The position numbers were made by a program, and so were the translations under genes. The notes below the pieces were generated by a model. The model was not told the origin of the DNA, did no database searches, and worked only from the letters and a program-made list of their open reading frames with translations. Positions 1 to 8,949 of a stretch of 64,000 nt of DNA are shown piece after piece (the first letter of the stretch is position 1; each line of letters begins with the position of its first letter). The DNA comes from Knoellia koreensis (lineage in GTDB: Bacteria; Actinomycetota; Actinomycetes; Actinomycetales; Dermatophilaceae): assembly GCF_013041615.1 (NCBI RefSeq), contig NZ_JABEPQ010000005.1, positions 1 to 64,000 of the forward strand, read 5' to 3'.

Positions 1-711
1 GATCAGCACGCCACTGCCGCCGCACTCCCTCAGGCGCATCGCACGTCTTCCTGCTCCAGTCCGCCGTAGCCACCGTCGCACACCTCCACTGTCGAGGTGT
101 TGCGACGACCGGTTGAATCCGCCTTGCGACCCGCGGTCGGTGTGGACCACGCAGCCGGCCATGTCATCGCGACGAGCGACGGCGTTGTTCAGGGGGGCAA
201 CCGCGAGGCGGGACTTCATCCGGGAGTCGATCGAGTACCCCACGATCCGGTTGGAGTGCACGTCCTTGATCGCGCACAGGTACAGCTTGCCTTCGCCGGT
301 CCAGTGCTCGGTGATGTCGCCCAGCCACAGCTGGTTCGCCGCTTCAGCGGTGAAGTCGCGGTTCACGAGGTCGTCGTGCACCGGCGGTACTGGCCGCTTG
401 CCGTTCTTGCCGCGCTTCTTGCCGAAAACGCTCCACCAGCCGTTGTCCGAGCAGATCCGCCATGCGGTCCGAGCCGCCATCAACTGTCCCGCGTCATGGG
501 CTTCGTCGACCAGGAACCGGTAGCCGAACTCGGGGTCGTCGCGGTGGGCGTCGAACAACGCGTTGGCCCGGTACGCCTGCTCGCGTTCGGCGTCGGTGAC
601 CGGGGCGGTCAGCCACCGGTAGTAGGGCTGGCGGGCGATCCTTAGGACCCGGCACGTCACCGTGACGGGAATGCCGTCCTCGGCCAACTCGCGGACGAGC
701 GGGTACATCAT
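1..711 (-). CDS. IS3-family transposase OrfB (partial)
   Basis: DDE transposase of an IS3-type element; it would cut and join element ends as a fusion with OrfA. The visible protein starts MMYPLVRELAEDGI and carries one catalytic Asp in LWLGDIT and the next in HTDRGSQ. The ATG overlaps the orfA stop as ATGA, as expected for coupled or frameshifted IS3 products. After HTDRGSQ the frame reads GGFNRSSQHLDSGG and then an Arg/Gly-rich tail to the window edge, where IS3 relatives normally have the NAxxESF block with the third acidic residue. The C-terminus may therefore be hybrid or truncated. The end of the gene is not in the window. Confidence 0.85.
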   Translation of the reverse strand, partial: MMYPLVRELAEDGIPVTVTCRVLRIARQPYYRWLTAPVTDAEREQAYRANALFDAHRDDPEFGYRFLVDEAHDAGQLMAARTAWRICSDNGWWSVFGKKRGKNGKRPVPPVHDDLVNRDFTAEAANQLWLGDITEHWTGEGKLYLCAIKDVHSNRIVGYSIDSRMKSRLAVAPLNNAVARRDDMAGCVVHTDRGSQGGFNRSSQHLDSGGVRRWLRRTGAGRRAMRLRECGGSGVLI

Positions 712-1001
712 TTTCCCGGCAGGTTCGCCTGCGACAGATACGCGGCCGCACGGCGCAGGACCTCGTTCTCCTGCTCGAGCAGCCGGATCCGCTTCTTCAG
801 CTCGCGGTTCTCAGCACCCTCGGCCGCCGTCGTCCCAGGCTTGACGCCCTCCTCGACGTCGGCGGCCTTGATCCAGTTCGCCAGGCACGACTCGCTGATG
901 CCGAAGTCGGCGGCGATCTGCTTCAAATACTGTCCGGGCTCGCGGTTGCGGGCCACCCGCACGACGTCATCGCGGAACTCTTTGGGGTAGGGCTTGGGCA
1001 C
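708..1001 (-). CDS. IS3-family transposase OrfA
   Basis: A 97-residue DNA-binding subunit of the IS3 element. It begins with a GTG behind a GGAAGGA ribosome site and reads VPKPYPKEF, the usual IS3 OrfA opening. An HTH follows (IAADFGISESCLANWIK, roughly residues 30-46), then a heptad-rich stretch ending in KKRIRLLEQENEVLRRA that forms the leucine-zipper dimerisation segment. It ends in GGAAAATGA, overlapping the orfB start. Length and order are normal for the family. Confidence 0.88.
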   Translation of the reverse strand: MPKPYPKEFRDDVVRVARNREPGQYLKQIAADFGISESCLANWIKAADVEEGVKPGTTAAEGAENRELKKRIRLLEQENEVLRRAAAYLSQANLPGK

Positions 1002-1039
1002 TGGGACATCCTTCCAGCGGCACCTGGCGGCACCACAAG

Positions 1040-1291
1040 TCAATTGTCACCTATCCGTGCAGCAGACCCGTACGTCCCGGACGACTTCCCAGGACCAATC
1101 GCATTAACGAAAGTAGATCTCACACACACATCGTCGGCTGAGGTATCGACCGGCACTAACGCCATCCGCAGCTCACTAGACCCGTCCTTCTCCCTGACGA
1201 CCCAGATCTTGCGACCAAAGACCTTGTGGCCGCTGGTCGCTAATGCGCTAGGTCCGTCTGCGCCCCTTGTAGCCATCCCGGCGAACAACAC
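1040..1291 (-). CDS. Short hypothetical frame ending at the IS boundary
   Basis: An 83-codon frame with a protein-like core (GHKVFGRKIWVVREKDG, then a hydrophobic/acidic stretch) that stops within a few bases of the IS3 end. It may be the remnant of a small gene whose 3' end was replaced by the insertion. It overlaps the preceding small membrane protein frame, has no recognised relatives, and could be chance. Confidence 0.25.
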   Translation of the reverse strand: MLFAGMATRGADGPSALATSGHKVFGRKIWVVREKDGSSELRMALVPVDTSADDVCVRSTFVNAIGPGKSSGTYGSAARIGDN

Positions 1292-1493
1292 GTACCGCCC
1301 AGATGTTCAAGGCGCACCATGCGGCTAGCCCAATACACAGTCCGATAGCAAGGCCCGCCACGGCGTCTGCAATCAATGCGCCGATCAGAGCGCCTAGGAG
1401 ACCGAACAGGAACGGGACGCCCATGAGGAAATACACGCCGTTACCAAACCAACTGGGATCGGCGATCTGCTTGATCAGGCGCGGCGCTGGCAT
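1248..1493 (-). CDS. Small two-helix membrane protein
   Basis: An 81-residue protein if started at the internal ATG (MPAPRLIKQ). Two hydrophobic helices are visible (GVYFLMGVPFLFGLLGALIG and ADAVAGLAIGLCIGLAAWC), followed by a basic tail ending GYKGRRRT. It follows the larger membrane protein encoded just upstream and the Rhs gene on the same strand, so it may belong to the toxin-immunity locus. I do not recognise a family. A start 19 codons further upstream is possible but lengthens the protein with non-hydrophobic, His-rich sequence. Confidence 0.45.
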   Translation of the reverse strand: MPAPRLIKQIADPSWFGNGVYFLMGVPFLFGLLGALIGALIADAVAGLAIGLCIGLAAWCALNIWAVRVVRRDGYKGRRRT

Positions 1494-1546
1494 GTTGCTG
1501 GACTGCTCACATGTGTGTCTGTGGCGCATCGGGCGCTGTGCGATCC

Positions 1547-1966
1547 TCACGAAATTGCGACGTGCAGCGCGAGAGCAATTGCAGCGAAGGCCAATAGGTC
1601 GCCGGCTCGTCCGAGCCCAAAGAGCACCACGCTCTTTCCGGTTCGGCGGTCCACTCGAATCCGTGACAGTGCATGGCTAAGCGCCAGCGTTAGCGCTGCG
1701 GCACCAAGAACGGTCAGCAGGACGCGTCCGACCCCGGGAAGGAATCCAGGTAGGCCTGCTATCACCAGTGACAATCCCATGAAGACACACGACAAGAAGA
1801 TGTACGTGCCCATAAGCATCTTCGAATAGTCCTCAAAGGCTGTGCCTGAATCCGAGTCGGGAGCGTGGGACAGGGCGTCTCGGTAGCCAGCAGTGAACGA
1901 TGAGCCGGTCGAGCGCCACGTCAACGCCGCATCGAGCACTCTGAGGACCAGTGTATCCGGACGCAT
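1547..1966 (-). CDS. Membrane protein, candidate immunity partner of the Rhs protein
   Basis: A 139-residue protein with an amphipathic N-terminus (about residues 1-48), then three hydrophobic helices: MGTYIFLSCVFMGLSLVIAG, a segment around LLTVLGAAALTLALSHAL, and LLAFAAIALALHVAI at the C-terminus. No family is recognised. It starts 18 bases after the stop of the Rhs gene on the same strand, which is where polymorphic toxin systems place the cognate immunity gene. A membrane-embedded immunity protein would fit a toxin tip acting at the membrane. The immunity role is inferred from position only. Confidence 0.6.
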   Translation of the reverse strand: MRPDTLVLRVLDAALTWRSTGSSFTAGYRDALSHAPDSDSGTAFEDYSKMLMGTYIFLSCVFMGLSLVIAGLPGFLPGVGRVLLTVLGAAALTLALSHALSRIRVDRRTGKSVVLFGLGRAGDLLAFAAIALALHVAIS

Positions 1967-1984
1967 GGCACGCTCATCTCCGTT

Positions 1985-4900
1985 CTAGCGATTTCGCCGC
2001 GACCGCCAAGACCTGTACTCACTTCCGATGGAGTAGGCAGTCGAGGCCGCCCCGTACCAAAAGTCGATGCGGTCAGCGCGGTGGACATAGCGCCGTTCGT
2101 AGCGACGATGCTGCCGCGCTGTCCGCTGACGCATGCGCTTGTTATAGCTGGCTCGGCCTCCGCGAACCCCCTTGGGGTACTGGGCGATGCGTCGTGCCTT
2201 CCAGATGCGGCCAGCGTATCTAAGACCCTTTGCCGCGCCGAACGCGCCGGCCCCTGCGATGTCAATCCAGCCAGACCGATCTCCATGGCGCACCTTATAG
2301 ATCCCTCGGCCCAGAGAGATGCCAGCGCTCACAGCTGCACAGGCAGCGCACCCGAACATTCCAGCGATCGCGAGTCCCGTTGCGGCTCGATCCAACCACT
2401 TGCCCCACCCAAATCGACCGTCGAGGTCGAAGGAGTTTACGGGGTCAGCGGGATAGCTGTAGGTGTTGGGGTTGCCGCCGTAGACCGGGTCGACCGACAG
2501 GAATCGTCCAGATTCGGGGTTGTAGAGCCGAACGCCCATGAGGATCAGCCCGCCGGGGGTGTCGCCGGCGCGTTGTTTGGCGCCGAGCCATCCGTAGCGG
2601 GGGGCGTCGTCGCTGCCGGCGCCGTACTCATCGGGTCGGCTGATCTGCAGCGGCGCGGTGTCCGCTGCGGGCAGGGTGGCGGCGACGTCGCCGTGGATGT
2701 CGGACAGCTGCCATGCCAGGGCGTCGGCGGCTGCGCCGGTCTTGTCGATGGTCGCGAGGGCGACCAGGTCGCCGTTGGCGCCGGTGATGTTGCGGGTGAT
2801 GGTGCCGTCGCCCTCGTCGGTCCAGTCCGGGGAGTCACCGCTGCTGGCGTATCGCAGGGTGCGGGTGCGCGGTGTGACGATGCCGGTGTCGGGGTCGACG
2901 TCCTGGGCGGTGCGGGTGGCGACGCGCTCCCCGGTCAGGTCCAGGGTGTAGCTGGAGGACTGGATCGGGTTCTGCCCGGCCCCGCTGTTGGCGTCGGCGT
3001 CGGCCGCGCTGGCGTACAGGGTCTGGGAGGCGACGAGGTCATTGGCGTTGTAGGAGATCCGCGCGACCTGACCGGAGGCGAGAGGAAGCCTCGTGGTGCG
3101 CCCGAACGCGTCGTACACGTGGCCAGCGGTGGTGATGCGGTCGCCGGTGTCGAAGGTCGCCGTGGCGGCGGGCGTGACGGGCGACGGGCAGACGGTGAGG
3201 TCACCAGCCCCGTCCGCGGTGGCCGCAGCGGCGGTGCTGCTGTAGCCGGTGCGGTTGGAGTTGGCGTCGAACCGGTACGCGCGCACGGTGCACTGGCCGG
3301 CGTCCAGGTCGACGGTCGAGGTGAGCCTGCCGGTGCCGTCGTACCGGTAGTCGCGGTGACCGCCGGGCATGAGGGTGTGGTCGACCTGCTGGCCATGGAT
3401 GTTCTCCAGGGCTTGCTCGGACAGCACGGGGTCGGTTTGTCCGGTCATGGTCCAGACGCGCTCGATCTCGGCGCCGGAGGTGTCGTACCGGGACGTGGCC
3501 TTCAGCCCGCCGGCTGCGGCGGCGCCCCAGGTCTGGGAGGTCACGTTGCCTGCGGTGTCGTAGCCGAGGGTGATGGTGCCGCCCTGGTCGTCGGTCTGGG
3601 ACGTCTGCCGGCCCGTCGTCGCGTCGAACGCGGTCGTGGTCTTCAGCACCCGCGACAGCGCGCCCGTGGTGTCGGACTCGGCGACCTGCGTTGCCCGGCC
3701 GAGGGCGTCGTAGGAGGTGGTGGCCCGCAAACCTGAGGCGTCGGTGTAGGTCAGGGTGCGACCCAACGTGTCGGTGACGGTCGACATGGTCTTGCCGCTA
3801 CCGCTGGTCGAGGTCAGGGCCCCGGTGGCCGGGTCGTAGGCCATGGTCTGGGCCACCGGGTTGGAGCCCAGGCCGGTGCTGGTCATGGTCACGGAGGTGG
3901 CGCGGTCTGCGGCGTCGAACACCGTCGTGGTGGTGCGCGTGGCGCCGTTCGCGGACTCGGCGACCACGGCCGGCGCACCGACCCTGTTGTAGCTGGTCGT
4001 GACGACGGGCAGAGCCGTGTTGCTCGTCGACCCGGTGATCACCCCGGCATACGAGGTTCGGCAAACCAGGTCGCCCCATTCGGGGCGGCCGGTGCAGGAG
4101 CCGCTGTTGTCGTCCCAGTACGCGGTCACCCTGGTCCCGGCCCCCGTCCCTGCCGCGTCGGAGGGTTGCTGTTGCTTGATGACACGGCCCTTGACGTCGT
4201 ATCGGGTGCGGACGGTGATCTCGTCACCCGCGGCGGCGGACGGGTCGGTCGTGACATCCAGGGGAAGGCCGAGCGCCCAGTCGTACGTGGTCGTGGTCGT
4301 GCGGGCGTTGTCCAGGGCTGCCGTTGCCGGGTCGGCCCCGCGCGCCAGCCCACCGGTCACGGTGGAGGTGGCCAGATCGGAAGTGGCAGCGTCCACTGGG
4401 CGGCCAGTGTCGTAGCTCGTGCGAGTGGTGGGCCGCTGCTGGTCCTGCGCCCCAGCGGCGGTGACCACGGTCCGCACCGGGCCCTGCGAGTACTTCACTC
4501 GCGAGACGCCACTCGCGCCCTTCTCATACACGGTAACCGTGCCGAGCTCGAGCGCACGCTTGTCTGTACTGTCCCCGTCGAGGCCGAGTTCGGCCAAGGT
4601 TGCGGCCGCGTCGGAGCCCTGGCCCAGGGCGAGTGCCCGGTTTCCGCCGTCGATCTGGAAGACGGGGTTGCCGTCGCGGTCGTACTCGGTGGCGTCGATC
4701 AGCCCGTCACGGGACAGGGTGTTCACCTCACGCCCGTTGACGTCCAGGTACGTGACGGTGGCCTTGGACCAGGACCTGGTGGTGGTGTCGTCACCGGCCC
4801 AGTAGTCCCCTGCGGGTTGGACGGGCGCGTCGGCGTCAAAGACGGCGGCGCCCTCGACCGGTGCCACGCCCTGGTTCCAGGTGTCGGTGGCTGCCTGGTT

Positions 4901-7900
4901 GAGATTGGCAGGGCCTCGGGCCGCGGTGGTCACGGGCACGCCGTACACGACCGCGGTGGTTGCGGTGCCGTTGGTCGTCGAGGTTGTGCCGGGGGTCAGG
5001 GTCGGCCGGGACACGGTCACCAGGCGACCCGTCGAGGTCGGCAGGGTGCGGTCCCAGGTGGGGCCGGCGACGGTGCTGCCGGTGGCGTAGGTGAAGGTCC
5101 ACTTCTGCTCCCCGGGCGGGGCCAGGCTGGTGAGCAGGTTCGTGGTCGCGTCGTACGTGTAGGTGGTCGTCAGCGCCTGCCCGCCGGTGGTGAGCGCGGG
5201 CTTGGGGTCGGTGGCCGTGACCAGGCGCCCTGCGCTGTCGTACCCGAACGTGGCCTCGGTCGTCGCGGTCATGGCCCCGGCACCGGAGGCTGCGGCCGGG
5301 TCCCACGTGTACGCCTTGATGGCCGTGACCCGCTGGCCGGTGAAACCACCCGCGGCGGGAACTCCCCAGACGAGTTCGAGGGTGCGGCAACCGCGAGAGG
5401 CGGCGGCCGTCAGGTCGGTTCCCTTGTCGGCGCATGCCTGCAGCGCGGTATCGCTCAGGGCGGCGTTGGGTGCCGCGATCCGGGTCAACCGCAGCTTCCC
5501 GGTGGGGTCGGTGTCGTACCCGTACCTGGCGGTTGCGCCAGCGCCCGTGGGTGTGGTCGAGGCGACGGGCCACGTGTCGGCGGGGGGTGCCGGCGTGGTC
5601 GCGGGCTTGGTGAAGGTGGTCAGGTTTCCGTCGGTGTCCTTGAGCGTGAACGACCCGGAGGTCAGGGACCCGCTCAAGGTCAGGTCCTCGGCACCGGGTT
5701 CGGGTGTCCACGCGGAGTTGCCTGCGGCCGAGGACTTGGCGGTGAAGGAGACGACCTCGTCGTCGGCGTCCTGCACATCCACCGACAGGGTGGAGGTCTT
5801 TACGACCGCCTTCCAGTTGGCGTCGGTGTACTCCGACACACCGGACATCGCCCACTGCGGTCCGAACGCGCCGGACTGACCGTTGTCCGTGCCTGCGGTC
5901 AGTGACCTGGACCCGTAGGTGCGTCCGACCGAGGCGCCGAACAACGTGGCGTCGGTGTCGCTCAGGGAGTACTCGCCGGTGAGCAGGTTGACGCTGCCGG
6001 GGCCGGTGGTGGCGTCACCGCCCTGCCCGCCGTTGACGTCGACGGTGACGGTGTTCGGGTCCGTGGTCGCGCTGTTGCCGGTGAAGAACGCGCGCACGTC
6101 GATCACCCCTCCCCCGGCGAGGGTCTTGGCGGCGTCCCAGTAGGACACGTCCGTCGAGGCGGCTGTGGCCGGCCACGCGGTCAGGGTGGTTCCTGCGGTG
6201 TTGGTGACATCGGCGAGGGGGACGTCGTGCCAGGTGTCGGCCGTGCCGCGTCGGTACTGGTACTTGTGTGTCCCGAGCGCGGTCACCTGGGCGGCGTCGA
6301 TCTGCAGCTGCAGCGGGATGCGCCTGGCGGTGACGTGGTTCTCGACCGGCTGCGCGAGGGCGACCCCGGTGCCGTAGTAGAAGACGTACGCCTTCCCGGT
6401 CGAGGGGTTGCCCGCCTTGTCCAGGGAACGCACGTACAGGGTGTGCTTACCGGTGGCCGGTTTGGCCAGGCTGATCGCGGCGGGAGTGCTGGGACTGGCG
6501 TTGATGGTCGTGGTGTAGGTCGCGGCATCCAGGGAGTACTGGACCCGGTTCATGTCGGCTGAGGTGCCGGTGGCGGTGAACGCGAGCTTGCCGCCGGAGT
6601 CGAGGGCGTCGGACCAGCCGTTCTCCGGGGAGGTGCTCGACGCCACGGTCGGGGTGGCTGGGGCGCTGGTGTCGACGACGAAGTTGTCGTAGTTCGTCGA
6701 CCAGGCCTTGCTCGTCAGCGATCCGTCGTTGGAGTACGCGCGCACGACGTACCGGTTGCCGTTGACGAGCTTGCCCGCTGGGACGGTGTATTGGGATGTG
6801 CCGCCGGAGGTGACGGTCGACCCGGCAGCCTTGTCGATCACGGGAGTGCCAGTGCCGTTGAGGTAGACGCTGAACAGGCCCTTGACCGACCCACCGTCAG
6901 GGTCGGACACCACGGACTTGAGGGTTGGGGTGGCCGAGGTGGACCAGCCCGCTGTCGTGGTGGTCGAGGACGTGCCGGGCGTGTGGGTCGGGGTGCCCGG
7001 AGTGTTCGGGTACCGGTTGTAGGTCACCGACAGCTTCGGCACGTTCGTCGACGCGTTGGCCGAGTTGAACTTCTTCCACCCGTACACGTCGGCCTCGTTC
7101 GTCGCCGATAGGCGGATGCCTTGGTAGGTGGCGCCGTTGTCGGCCCAGGCCTGCGCCAGTCCGGTGATGGCGATGTTGACCCAGCCGTCCGCGCACGAGG
7201 AGGAGAAGCCCTTGGCGAAGTTGGGTTGGTACCACAGCGATGTTGCGGCCGGTTGGTTCGACCACACCGTGCTGGTGTCGGAGATGTAGGCGGCGCGGAG
7301 GTCGACTTGGCGAGCGGTGCAGGACCAGGAGTGGAACTCCCACAATGAGAGCGTCGCCGACGTCACGTCGGTCTTGGAGAACGACGAGGAGTTCCACTTC
7401 ATGAACGTGCGCGCGACGGTGGACCCGTCGAACGTGCCCAGCCGTAGCTCGGTAGACCCGGCCTGGGCGGTGGTGTACCCCTCCTGCACCCAGGTGTCGT
7501 GCGATGCCGCCAGGGTCGTCGTCGGGTCCAGGGTGATGGGGAGCTGGCGGGCAGGGTCGGCCAACCAGGCGGCGTCAGCACTCAGGACCAGCTCGCCCTT
7601 GCCCTTACCGGCCGTGGGCTCGAACCGCATACCGACCGGGTGCTCGTTCGCGGGCACGTCAGCGTTGGGGATCGTCGCGGCGTCCCACATCCGCGGCGCC
7701 GCGATCGTCTGAACCGGGGTGCCCTTGGCGTCGACGAAGTCGAGACCGCCATCGGTGCGCGTCTTCGCGGTCAAGCCCTTGGTCGTGATCGGGATGCGGA
7801 CCTCGTACCGGCCATCCTTGGCAGCGGCGACCGCAGCGTCCACGGCTGCCTTGTCCTTCAGCAACAGGAACTGCTCCACCCCGGTACGCGTGGCTTCCTG

Positions 7901-8494
7901 GACGAGGTCGACGCCGGGCGCGATCCCGGCATACGTGGCCTTGGTGCCCGACAACGTCGGCTCGGGCAGGGCGGCCTTCCAGTCCAACTGCACCTGACGG
8001 CCCTTGCCGTCAGCGATCGAGGCCAGCAGCCCGCCCGTCTCTCCGGTCTCGCCGGCCATGACCAGGTTCTGCGGGTGCACCCGCGGCCCAACCGACCCAT
8101 CAGTGCGCTTCGTCAGCTCCAAATCGACATCGGACCAGCCATCCTTGCCGTCCTTGTCCCGCACCCGAACGGGCGCCCCGAACGACTCCGTCGTGAACGA
8201 CCCATCCGGGTTGACGAACGTCGTCGAGTCCTCCGTTCGCTCCGAAAGAACCTCAACCTTCTGCTTGCGCACCCGAGCGGTCAGCTGCGCCGACCGCACA
8301 TCCTGCGCCACCAAAGGCTCGGCCGACACGGGAGTCTTCGCCGCCGGGGGGCTCGCGTTCGCCGCCGGGGCATCAGCGACAGCGCCAAGAGTCACCGCTA
8401 GAGCGGCCGCGACAGCGAACCCCACCCCGCGGGCTCGGCGCCCAGGGATCGACTGAAACAGATTGAACGGACCCGAATGTGCGGACGCGGCCAT
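1985..8494 (-). CDS. Secreted Rhs/YD-repeat polymorphic toxin-like protein
   Basis: A 2169-residue secreted protein. It opens with a signal peptide (basic n-region, AVAAALAVTLGAVADAP core, Ala-rich cleavage region near residue 47). A DNRLRE-type beta domain follows (DTWVQEGYTTAQ onward, about residues 330-480), then Fn3-like linkers, then many YD/RHS repeats from about residue 830. The RHS core closes with RFLSVDPVYGGNPNTYSYPA and FDLDGR near residue 2027. The last ~142 residues are the variable tip: two hydrophobic stretches, then a very basic tail rich in Arg, Tyr and His (QHRRYERRYV). The ATG follows a GGGGGAG ribosome site. Rhs shells encapsulate a C-terminal toxin; I cannot assign the tip to a known toxin fold. 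The membrane gene directly downstream is the likely immunity partner. Confidence 0.93.
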   Translation of the reverse strand: MAASAHSGPFNLFQSIPGRRARGVGFAVAAALAVTLGAVADAPAANASPPAAKTPVSAEPLVAQDVRSAQLTARVRKQKVEVLSERTEDSTTFVNPDGSFTTESFGAPVRVRDKDGKDGWSDVDLELTKRTDGSVGPRVHPQNLVMAGETGETGGLLASIADGKGRQVQLDWKAALPEPTLSGTKATYAGIAPGVDLVQEATRTGVEQFLLLKDKAAVDAAVAAAKDGRYEVRIPITTKGLTAKTRTDGGLDFVDAKGTPVQTIAAPRMWDAATIPNADVPANEHPVGMRFEPTAGKGKGELVLSADAAWLADPARQLPITLDPTTTLAASHDTWVQEGYTTAQAGSTELRLGTFDGSTVARTFMKWNSSSFSKTDVTSATLSLWEFHSWSCTARQVDLRAAYISDTSTVWSNQPAATSLWYQPNFAKGFSSSCADGWVNIAITGLAQAWADNGATYQGIRLSATNEADVYGWKKFNSANASTNVPKLSVTYNRYPNTPGTPTHTPGTSSTTTTAGWSTSATPTLKSVVSDPDGGSVKGLFSVYLNGTGTPVIDKAAGSTVTSGGTSQYTVPAGKLVNGNRYVVRAYSNDGSLTSKAWSTNYDNFVVDTSAPATPTVASSTSPENGWSDALDSGGKLAFTATGTSADMNRVQYSLDAATYTTTINASPSTPAAISLAKPATGKHTLYVRSLDKAGNPSTGKAYVFYYGTGVALAQPVENHVTARRIPLQLQIDAAQVTALGTHKYQYRRGTADTWHDVPLADVTNTAGTTLTAWPATAASTDVSYWDAAKTLAGGGVIDVRAFFTGNSATTDPNTVTVDVNGGQGGDATTGPGSVNLLTGEYSLSDTDATLFGASVGRTYGSRSLTAGTDNGQSGAFGPQWAMSGVSEYTDANWKAVVKTSTLSVDVQDADDEVVSFTAKSSAAGNSAWTPEPGAEDLTLSGSLTSGSFTLKDTDGNLTTFTKPATTPAPPADTWPVASTTPTGAGATARYGYDTDPTGKLRLTRIAAPNAALSDTALQACADKGTDLTAAASRGCRTLELVWGVPAAGGFTGQRVTAIKAYTWDPAAASGAGAMTATTEATFGYDSAGRLVTATDPKPALTTGGQALTTTYTYDATTNLLTSLAPPGEQKWTFTYATGSTVAGPTWDRTLPTSTGRLVTVSRPTLTPGTTSTTNGTATTAVVYGVPVTTAARGPANLNQAATDTWNQGVAPVEGAAVFDADAPVQPAGDYWAGDDTTTRSWSKATVTYLDVNGREVNTLSRDGLIDATEYDRDGNPVFQIDGGNRALALGQGSDAAATLAELGLDGDSTDKRALELGTVTVYEKGASGVSRVKYSQGPVRTVVTAAGAQDQQRPTTRTSYDTGRPVDAATSDLATSTVTGGLARGADPATAALDNARTTTTTYDWALGLPLDVTTDPSAAAGDEITVRTRYDVKGRVIKQQQPSDAAGTGAGTRVTAYWDDNSGSCTGRPEWGDLVCRTSYAGVITGSTSNTALPVVTTSYNRVGAPAVVAESANGATRTTTTVFDAADRATSVTMTSTGLGSNPVAQTMAYDPATGALTSTSGSGKTMSTVTDTLGRTLTYTDASGLRATTSYDALGRATQVAESDTTGALSRVLKTTTAFDATTGRQTSQTDDQGGTITLGYDTAGNVTSQTWGAAAAGGLKATSRYDTSGAEIERVWTMTGQTDPVLSEQALENIHGQQVDHTLMPGGHRDYRYDGTGRLTSTVDLDAGQCTVRAYRFDANSNRTGYSSTAAAATADGAGDLTVCPSPVTPAATATFDTGDRITTAGHVYDAFGRTTRLPLASGQVARISYNANDLVASQTLYASAADADANSGAGQNPIQSSSYTLDLTGERVATRTAQDVDPDTGIVTPRTRTLRYASSGDSPDWTDEGDGTITRNITGANGDLVALATIDKTGAAADALAWQLSDIHGDVAATLPAADTAPLQISRPDEYGAGSDDAPRYGWLGAKQRAGDTPGGLILMGVRLYNPESGRFLSVDPVYGGNPNTYSYPADPVNSFDLDGRFGWGKWLDRAATGLAIAGMFGCAACAAVSAGISLGRGIYKVRHGDRSGWIDIAGAGAFGAAKGLRYAGRIWKARRIAQYPKGVRGGRASYNKRMRQRTARQHRRYERRYVHRADRIDFWYGAASTAYSIGSEYRSWRSRRNR

Positions 8495-8949
8495 CGACGA
8501 ACTCCCCCAGACAACGCTCCCTCTTCGGAGCGAACCGAGCGCAAACTACATGGACCGCATGCCCTGCCCCTCTCCCTTTACCAAACCCATAACCAAGGCG
8601 CGACGGACTCAGCCGAACGGACGATGCTTCTCGCTGCGCCAGTACGCGGCGGGTGGGGCCACCGGTTCTCATCGTCGTGCGCGGACGGAGGCGTTCACGA
8701 GGGCAGTGGCTGCGGCGAGCATCCCGTTGATGTCGTCCGTCGGGCCGATCCTGGGCAGGGCCGAGCGGACCTGGTCGAGTCCCTTTGTGCACGCATCAGG
8801 AGCAGCCCGAGCACGATGGCAACGCTCGACGGAGCGCGCCAGCGCTGTCGCCCGAGGTTTTCGCAAAGTCAAGGTTATGGATTTTGCAATACGTCGCCTA
8901 TGGTTAATGCAAAGCGAAGAAGGTGGCGAGTGCGTGAAGGGTGCCGGTG
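8495..8949. other. Intergenic region between Rhs and ATPase genes
   Basis: About 455 bases without a convincing gene, separating divergently transcribed units. It must hold the Rhs promoter on the left and the ATPase promoter on the right. Base composition drops to AT-rich around 8,870-8,915, where a dyad lies. Short open frames here show no recognisable protein. Confidence 0.6.
8883..8913. promoter_or_regulatory. Inverted repeat TTTGCA/TGCAAA upstream of the DUF4143 ATPase
   Basis: TTTGCA at 8,883-8,888 and TGCAAA at 8,908-8,913 form a dyad with a 19-base spacer in a locally AT-rich patch 37 bases before the ATPase start. The spacing suits an operator or hides a promoter. No regulator is adjacent, so function is unassigned. 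Confidence 0.35.

Larger units (their letters stand above)
1..1043 (-). mobile_element. IS3-family insertion sequence, cut by the window edge
   Basis: Two overlapping frames on the minus strand have the orfA/orfB arrangement of IS3 elements: a small HTH protein with a coiled coil, then a DDE integrase-type transposase. The outer end near 1,040 coincides with a TGACAATTGACTTG-like sequence, but I cannot define the terminal inverted repeat because the other end is off the window. The element sits just downstream of the Rhs locus and may have truncated the last small gene there. Confidence 0.85.

Noticed and set aside
2081-5905. Long plus-strand open frames opposite the Rhs gene (551 and 579 codons)
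   Set aside because: They are Gly/Val/Arg-rich mirror frames of the Rhs coding strand with no domain or ribosome site.
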